DNA from: Paenibacillus pedocola
GTDB taxonomy: Bacteria > Bacillota > Bacilli > Paenibacillales > Paenibacillaceae
Assembly: GCF_031599675.1 (NCBI RefSeq)
Contig: NZ_CP134223.1
Location: 5,496,001-5,560,000 of the forward strand
Reading direction: 5' to 3'
Length of the DNA stretch: 64,000 nt
Both the position numbers and the translations under genes were made by a program. Below are positions 60,131 through 64,000 of the stretch, one piece after another; position 1 is the stretch's first letter; each line of letters starts with the position of its first letter. The notes beneath the pieces were generated by a model. The model was not told the origin of the DNA. It worked only from the letters and a program-made list of their open reading frames with translations, and searched no databases.

Positions 60131-61051
60131 GTGGTAAAAAAAATTAAAGCAGGCAGCGGCCAGCTTGAGGTTGCTCAGATTTCTTTAGGATGTATGCGTA
60201 TTGCCGATCTTTCTCCGCAGGAAGCGGATGTGCATATTCACAGTGCTCTGGAGGCGGGAATAGACTTTTTTGATCATGCGGACATTTATGCCGCCGGCCA
60301 GGCTGAAGAGGTATTCGGCGAGGTAGTGGCTGCCAGCCCAGGCATGCGTGAGCAGCTGATGATCCAGACCAAATGCGGAATCCGCAACGGATTCTTCGAC
60401 TTCTCCAAGGAGCATATTGTGAACTCGGTCGAGAATAGCCTGAAGCGCCTGAAGACCGATTATGTGGATGTCCTGCTGCTGCACCGTCCCGATACCCTGA
60501 TGGAGCCTGAGGAAGTGGCTGAAGCCTTTGATTATCTGGAGCAAAAAGGCATGGTCAAGCACTTTGGTGTCAGCAACCTGAACCCGCTGCAGATCGAGCT
60601 GCTCAAAAAAAACGTCAAACAGCCCCTGCTCTTCAACCAGCTGCAGCTTAGTATTATGGTCTCTGGCATGATTGATGCCGGCTTCAATGTGAACATGACC
60701 AACTCTGCTTCGGTTGTACATGATGGAGGCATTCTGGAATACAGCCGACTGCATGATATGACGATTCAGCCTTGGTCCCCGTTCCAATACGGCTTCTTTG
60801 AAGGCGTATTCCTGGGCAATGAGAAGTTCCCTGAGCTTAATGAAGTTATCGGCAAACTGGCCGCTGAAAAAGAAGTCGCCGACACCGCTATCGCCATCGC
60901 CTGGCTGCTCAGACATCCGGCGAACATGCAGCCGATCGTGGGCACAACTAATACACAGCGTCTGCTCGACATCGCCAAGGCTTCGGATATTACGCTGACC
61001 CGCCAGGAGTGGTATGAAATTTACCGTGCAGCAGGCAACAAACTCCCTTAA
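60131..61051 (+). CDS. Aldo-keto reductase (YdhF-like)
   Basis: A 306-aa NADPH-dependent AKR. It shows ISLGCMRIADLSPQEADVHI, FFDHADIYAAGQAEEVFG (catalytic Asp and Tyr), TKCGIR (Lys), LLLHRPDTLM (His), HFGVSNLNPLQIELL, FNQLQLSI and the end QPIVGTTNTQRL. It reduces aldehydes or ketones. GTG 60131 follows TAAGGAGTG. The MerR-type promoter indicates induction by the neighbouring MerR regulator, likely in response to reactive aldehydes (inference). Confidence 0.93.
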   Translation: MVKKIKAGSGQLEVAQISLGCMRIADLSPQEADVHIHSALEAGIDFFDHADIYAAGQAEEVFGEVVAASPGMREQLMIQTKCGIRNGFFDFSKEHIVNSVENSLKRLKTDYVDVLLLHRPDTLMEPEEVAEAFDYLEQKGMVKHFGVSNLNPLQIELLKKNVKQPLLFNQLQLSIMVSGMIDAGFNVNMTNSASVVHDGGILEYSRLHDMTIQPWSPFQYGFFEGVFLGNEKFPELNEVIGKLAAEKEVADTAIAIAWLLRHPANMQPIVGTTNTQRLLDIAKASDITLTRQEWYEIYRAAGNKLP

Positions 61052-61102
61052 GCAGCCATACAGACGTGCTAGTCGCAGACAGTCAAACGTATAATTAATA
61101 TT

Positions 61103-61142
61103 AGAGTACTCTGTAAGCTTATTACGGCCTAAGGAGTACTCT
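61103..61142 (+). terminator. Weak terminator after the aldo-keto reductase gene
   Basis: AGAGTACTC (61103-61111) pairs with GAGTACTCT (61134-61142), followed by TTG; loop of 22 nt. The evidence is moderate. Confidence 0.45.
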
Positions 61143-61211
61143 TTGCTGTGGGCTTTTAATTCATCCTGAAACTTACTACCAGATCAATGATTCCTAGTGT
61201 GATTAAATCGT

Positions 61212-61256
61212 TTGACACTATCCAATTTATAGAATAATTTATATCTAAAAGATATA
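61212..61256 (+). promoter_or_regulatory. Promoter and palindromic operator of the PadR gene
   Basis: TTGACA (61212-61217) and a -10-like TAATTT (61235-61240) are 17 bp apart. The 17-bp dyad TATATCTAAAAGATATA (61240-61256) overlaps the start region, as expected for PadR autoregulation. Confidence 0.62.
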
Positions 61257-61276
61257 TTTAGATTGGATGAGAGGAT

Positions 61277-61858
61277 ATGAGCAGTAAGAAGAGCAAAACA
61301 TCTTATGTAATACTTGGTCTTTTGAACGAAGAAAACTTATCCGGCTATGAAATCAAAAAAATTGTAGATGACCGGCTGTCCTTTTTTTGGAACGAAAGCT
61401 TTGGCCAGATTTATCCGGAGTTGAAACGGCTTACTTCTGAAGGGCTGATTGCAGTTTGTAGCGCTGAACGTCCTGTACATAGTAAGCAAAGCATCAAGTA
61501 TGAGATTACAGAGCCGGGAAGATTGGAACTGCAGGAGTGGCTCAAATCACCGGTTGAAAAGGAACTTATCCGTTTTGAAATTTTGCTGAAGCTGTTCTTT
61601 TCGAATGCAAACTCTTCAGCCACGGTGCTGGAGCATGTAAAAGAGTTTCAAACCAGCCACCTCCGGCAGCAGCAGCTGTTTCAACAATTTGAAGCGCAGC
61701 TTAAACAGAATATGGATGTACACAGCAATCACAGGCAAATCTTAATGGTATTGTCTTTTGGCCAAAAGATGTGGGAGGCTTATGCTTCCTGGTCTAAAGA
61801 AACGATTCGTTTACTGGAGCAGGATATTACCGCACAGGAGGATTACACGGATGAATAA
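61277..61858 (+). CDS. PadR-family transcriptional regulator
   Basis: A 193-aa regulator of the PadR/Vir_act_alpha_C class. The winged HTH (residues 8-85: YVILGLLNEENLSGYEIKKIV, GQIYPELKRLTSEGLI and KYEITEPGRLELQEWL) is followed by a helical dimerisation domain (95-185). ATG 61277 follows GAGAGGAT. Its 3' end overlaps the ferredoxin-flavodoxin gene by 8 bp, so both are co-translated. Confidence 0.92.
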   Translation: MSSKKSKTSYVILGLLNEENLSGYEIKKIVDDRLSFFWNESFGQIYPELKRLTSEGLIAVCSAERPVHSKQSIKYEITEPGRLELQEWLKSPVEKELIRFEILLKLFFSNANSSATVLEHVKEFQTSHLRQQQLFQQFEAQLKQNMDVHSNHRQILMVLSFGQKMWEAYASWSKETIRLLEQDITAQEDYTDE

Positions 61859-62633
61859 AAGAATCGATCTCTATTACTTTTCCGGCACCGGCAATACACA
61901 GCTTATTGTGGACCACGCAGTGAATTCACTTACAATGAATGGCTGCAACATCTCTCTAAAGCATATCGAAAAAGGATACACCCTCTCTAAAAATGAGCCT
62001 GCTGAAGAATTGTGGTTTGCTTTCCCGGTCAACTCCCAGGCCGTCTCCCCTTTCATCTGGAGGTTTTTTCGATCATTGCCGCAGAGCTCCGGAACCAAGG
62101 TGTATGTAATTGCTACTCTTAATAATTCTGCTTATATACTAGACCCACTCTCTACATTACTTAAGAACAAAGGATATGCCCCAACCTCCGCCTGTGAGAT
62201 CAGTATGCCTAACAATATGAGCGATACTCATCAGAGCAAGGAGAACGACCTGCACCAATTAATTGCAGCGTGTGACAAGGTTAATCAATTTGTCAGCGAT
62301 TCCATTGCAGGAAAGGTTAAGTGGGATTCTGAGTATAAAGGATCTTCATTTGTATCCTTTTTGTCGAGGAGAACGGTACTGCCTTGGAAGTCTATGCGCC
62401 TCCTGCTTAAGCTGCGGACCGAAGCCTCTCAATGCACAGGCTGCGGGCTATGTGTAAGACAATGTCCCGTACAAAATATTTCGCTTACCGGTCATGTTTC
62501 TGTTCACGGGAACAAATGTGAGTTCTGCATGAAATGTGCTGCCACTTGTCCTAAGAAAGCTATCTATATATCAGGCAAACCAAAAATCAAAATTCGCAGT
62601 ACAAAGATGCCACATTCCACTATTCAACGTTAG
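61851..62633 (+). CDS. EFR1-type flavodoxin-ferredoxin fusion protein
   Basis: A 260-aa protein. An N-terminal flavodoxin-like domain has the FMN loop YYFSGTGNTQLIVD (residues 6-19). A C-terminal 2[4Fe-4S] ferredoxin domain has CTGCGLCVRQCP and CEFCMKCAATCP. This architecture (EFR1 family) occurs in Firmicutes for low-potential electron transfer; the partner is unknown. ATG 61851 follows AGGAGG. It is the second gene in the PadR operon. Confidence 0.9.
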   Translation: MNKRIDLYYFSGTGNTQLIVDHAVNSLTMNGCNISLKHIEKGYTLSKNEPAEELWFAFPVNSQAVSPFIWRFFRSLPQSSGTKVYVIATLNNSAYILDPLSTLLKNKGYAPTSACEISMPNNMSDTHQSKENDLHQLIAACDKVNQFVSDSIAGKVKWDSEYKGSSFVSFLSRRTVLPWKSMRLLLKLRTEASQCTGCGLCVRQCPVQNISLTGHVSVHGNKCEFCMKCAATCPKKAIYISGKPKIKIRSTKMPHSTIQR

Positions 62634-62646
62634 AATGGAGCTTAGT

Positions 62647-63102
62647 ATGGGTTTACATCTCAAAGGCTTTATCTTGCCGTTATTGGTTTTACTGCCGAAC
62701 CTGCTTTTAATATTCTTCGCGCCGCACAACATTCCAAAAACCGTTTCCCCGCCTTTTATTTTCACTGTATTCGAGCGAATAGGCCAAGTAACTTGTTTCA
62801 CACTGCCAATCGTGTTCGGCACCAAGATTGCCGCACAGCCTATCAACTTGTTAACATGGTTAATGTTAATTTGTTTAATTATTTACTACCTTTGCTGGGT
62901 ACGCTTCTTTTGGAGCGGTAGAAAATTCGCCATTCTCTTCAAACCACTAGGCTTCATCCCTATCCCAATGGCCCTATTTCCGATTCTGTATTTCCTCCTG
63001 CTTGCAGTATGGCTTAACTCCTATTTGTTTGCTGTCCCTGCGGTTTTGTTCGCCATTGGCCATTTTGTAACCAGCTGGAGCACGTTCAGCCAATCCCAAT
63101 GA
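62647..63102 (+). CDS. Small membrane protein of unknown function
   Basis: A 151-aa protein with four to five hydrophobic helices (about residues 7-25, 36-55, 62-82, 98-118 and 121-140). Signs of a real gene are the GGAG 7 nt before ATG 62647 and continuous hydrophobic periodicity. It lies 13 bp after the EFR1-type gene and probably belongs to the PadR operon. The family is not recognised. Confidence 0.7.
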   Translation: MGLHLKGFILPLLVLLPNLLLIFFAPHNIPKTVSPPFIFTVFERIGQVTCFTLPIVFGTKIAAQPINLLTWLMLICLIIYYLCWVRFFWSGRKFAILFKPLGFIPIPMALFPILYFLLLAVWLNSYLFAVPAVLFAIGHFVTSWSTFSQSQ

Positions 63103-63136
63103 GATTCCCCAGCAGCTAAAAAAAATGTTCATACAG

Positions 63137-63181
63137 AAAAAGAGGTTGATAATCGTGTTAAACGATTATCAACCTCTTTTT
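63137..63181. terminator. Bidirectional terminator of the tRNA cluster
   Basis: A perfect 19-bp stem (63137-63155 with 63163-63181), 7-nt loop, with A/T runs on both ends. It closes the minus-strand tRNA operon and the plus-strand PadR operon. Confidence 0.92.
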
Positions 63182-63185
63182 GTTA

Positions 63186-63264
63186 TACCGGCGAGAGGAC
63201 TCGAACCTCCACGGTTTCCCACTCGATTTTGAGTCGAGCGCGTCTGCCATTCCGCCACGCCGGC
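63186..63264 (-). tRNA. tRNA-Leu (CAA)
   Basis: Anticodon loop CTCAAAA between CTCGA/TCGAG stems gives CAA. Acceptor GCCGGCG/CGCCGGT. The variable arm (TGGGAAACCGTG) fits a class II leucine tRNA. CCA is not encoded. Confidence 0.93.
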
Positions 63265-63302
63265 GTATTCATGACTTGCAATAATAAGTTCCAAAATAAT
63301 GG

Positions 63303-63373
63303 AGGCGCCACCCAGACTCGAACTGGGGATAAAGCTTTTGCAGAGCTTTGCCTTACCACTTGGCTATGGCGCC
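63303..63373 (-). tRNA. tRNA-Cys (GCA)
   Basis: Anticodon loop CTGCAAA between AAGCT/AGCTT stems. Acceptor GGCGCC, T-arm GTTCGAGTC. CCA is not encoded. Confidence 0.94.
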
Positions 63374-63380
63374 ATAAAAA

Positions 63381-63455
63381 TGGAGCGGACGACGGGAATC
63401 GAACCCGCGACCCTCGCCTTGGCAAGGCGATGCTCTACCGCTGAGCCACGTCCGC
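63381..63455 (-). tRNA. tRNA-Gly (GCC)
   Basis: Anticodon loop TTGCCAA between CGCC/GGCG stems. Acceptor GCGGACG/CGTCCGC, T-arm GGTTCGATTCC; CCA encoded. Confidence 0.95.
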
Positions 63456-63460
63456 ATAAA

Positions 63461-63535
63461 TGGCTGGGGATATAGGAATCGAACCTATGAATGACGGAGT
63501 CAAAGTCCGTTGCCTTACCGCTTGGCTAATCCCCA
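63461..63535 (-). tRNA. tRNA-Gln (TTG)
   Basis: Anticodon loop CTTTGAC between ACGGA/TCCGT stems. Acceptor TGGGGAT/ATCCCCA; CCA encoded. Confidence 0.94.
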
Positions 63536-63556
63536 ATATTAATTTCAGAATAAAAA

Positions 63557-63633
63557 TGGGGCGACTGATGGGTCTCGAACCCACGAATGCCGGAACCACA
63601 ATCCGGTGCGTTAACCCCTTCGCCACAGTCGCC
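63557..63633 (-). tRNA. tRNA-His (GTG), copy 1
   Basis: Anticodon loop TTGTGGT between CCGGA/TCCGG stems. Encoded extra G at -1 opposite C73, as required for histidine tRNA. Acceptor GCGACTG/CAGTCGC; CCA encoded. Confidence 0.95.
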
Positions 63634-63680
63634 ATATTAAACTTTTTTTAACAATTTCGCCAACCAGTCTTTTAAAGAAA

Positions 63681-63757
63681 TGGGGCGGCCGATGGGTCTC
63701 GAACCCACGAATGCCGGAACCACAATCCGGTGCGTTAACCCCTTCGCCACGGCCGCC
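63681..63757 (-). tRNA. tRNA-His (GTG), copy 2
   Basis: The body is identical to copy 1 with the acceptor stem GCGGCCG/CGGCCGC, so the differences from copy 1 are matched on both strands. G-1 and CCA are encoded. Confidence 0.95.
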
Positions 63758-63780
63758 ATATTAAGCTTTAAAATTTTCAT

Positions 63781-63854
63781 TGGCAGGGGCAGCAGGAATT
63801 GAACCCACACCAACGGTTTTGGAGACCGTTGTTCTACCTTTAAACTATGCCCCT
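63781..63854 (-). tRNA. tRNA-Trp (CCA)
   Basis: Anticodon loop CTCCAAA between ACGGT/ACCGT stems. Acceptor AGGGGCA/TGCCCCT; CCA end encoded. Confidence 0.94.
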
Positions 63855-63859
63855 AAAGA

Positions 63860-63945
63860 TGGTGGAGGCTGATGGATTCGAACCACCGAACACGTACGTG
63901 AGCAGATTTACAGTCTGATGCGTTTGGCCACTTCGCTAAGCCTCC
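63860..63945 (-). tRNA. tRNA-Tyr (GTA)
   Basis: Anticodon loop CTGTAAA between CAGA/TCTG stems. A long variable arm identifies class II tyrosine tRNA. Acceptor GGAGGCT/AGCCTCC; CCA encoded. Confidence 0.94.
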
Positions 63946-63950
63946 ACAGA

Positions 63951-64000
63951 TGGTGCCGGCGAGAGGACTTGAACCCCCAACCTACTGATTACAAGTCAGT
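63951..64000 (-). tRNA. tRNA-Thr (TGT), partial
   Basis: The 3' part (anticodon arm, T-arm GGGTTCAAGTCC, acceptor strand and CCA) is present; the 5' part lies beyond the right edge. Anticodon loop TTGTAAT gives TGT. Confidence 0.9.

Overview
The window looks like the chromosome of a Paenibacillus-type member of the Bacillales (inference). The grounds are strong AGGAGG ribosome binding sites with frequent TTG/GTG starts, several YesM/YesN-controlled LplABC-type sugar importers, a psp-lia envelope-stress cluster, GlnR/TnrA-like boxes, and a dense tRNA cluster at the right end. Nothing indicates a plasmid or prophage; the only recognisable mobile element is one solitary tnpB insertion sequence.

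Layout. 0-5.3 kb (minus): an envelope-stress block of a small membrane protein, two PspA paralogues, PspC and LiaF-LiaS-LiaR. 5.5-10.6 kb (plus): an OmpR-type two-component system with an ABC exporter (ATPase plus large FtsX permease). 10.7-16.3 kb: GH36 alpha-galactosidase, an XRE regulator with an exact internal 84-bp duplication, an EamA exporter, Lrp and GbsR-type regulators. 16.5-21.9 kb (plus): an Ugp-like sugar/glycerol-phosphate importer with a HAD phosphatase and a metallophosphoesterase. 22.0-24.4 kb (minus): methionine importer MetNIQ. 24.6-34.7 kb (minus): a xylooligosaccharide system (two YesN regulators around one YesM kinase, an importer, a truncated GH43 and a cytoplasmic GH10 xylanase).

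35.0-44.2 kb (plus) is the most interesting region: a bacterial microcompartment (BMC) locus. It encodes an MpsC/DUF2294 protein, UbiX, UbiD, three hexameric shell proteins, a vertex protein, a BMC-associated flavoprotein-like protein, an Ala/Pro-rich protein that appears split by a frameshift, an adenine-deaminase-like amidohydrolase with one metal ligand changed, a cyclase-family hydrolase and a DUF1989 protein. No aldehyde dehydrogenase, phosphotransacylase or alcohol dehydrogenase is present, so it is not a classical aldehyde metabolosome. A membrane-bound AraC regulator follows.

46.7-55.2 kb: a TetR gene with a palindromic operator before an unknown membrane protein, another lipoprotein/permease importer, a MATE exporter and an AraC regulator. 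55.4-58 kb (minus): an isochorismatase-fold hydrolase and an allantoinase-like cyclic amidohydrolase. The latter is preceded by a purine-riboswitch-like aptamer with an altered binding pocket and by GlnR/TnrA-like boxes. A box of the same type lies before the BMC locus, suggesting that both serve nitrogen acquisition from purines or other cyclic N-compounds (inference). 58.3-63.1 kb: MerR and aldo-keto reductase genes separated by the tnpB element, then PadR, a ferredoxin/flavodoxin protein and a membrane protein. 63.2-64 kb (minus): nine tRNA genes.

Two dispersed repeat families cut across these regions. One is a palindromic AGTTTTG/CAAAACT element that ends exactly in the ribosome binding site of four genes (liaF, the xylanase, the first BMC shell gene and a solute-binding protein). 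The other is a structured element of about 125 bp present twice in opposite orientation.
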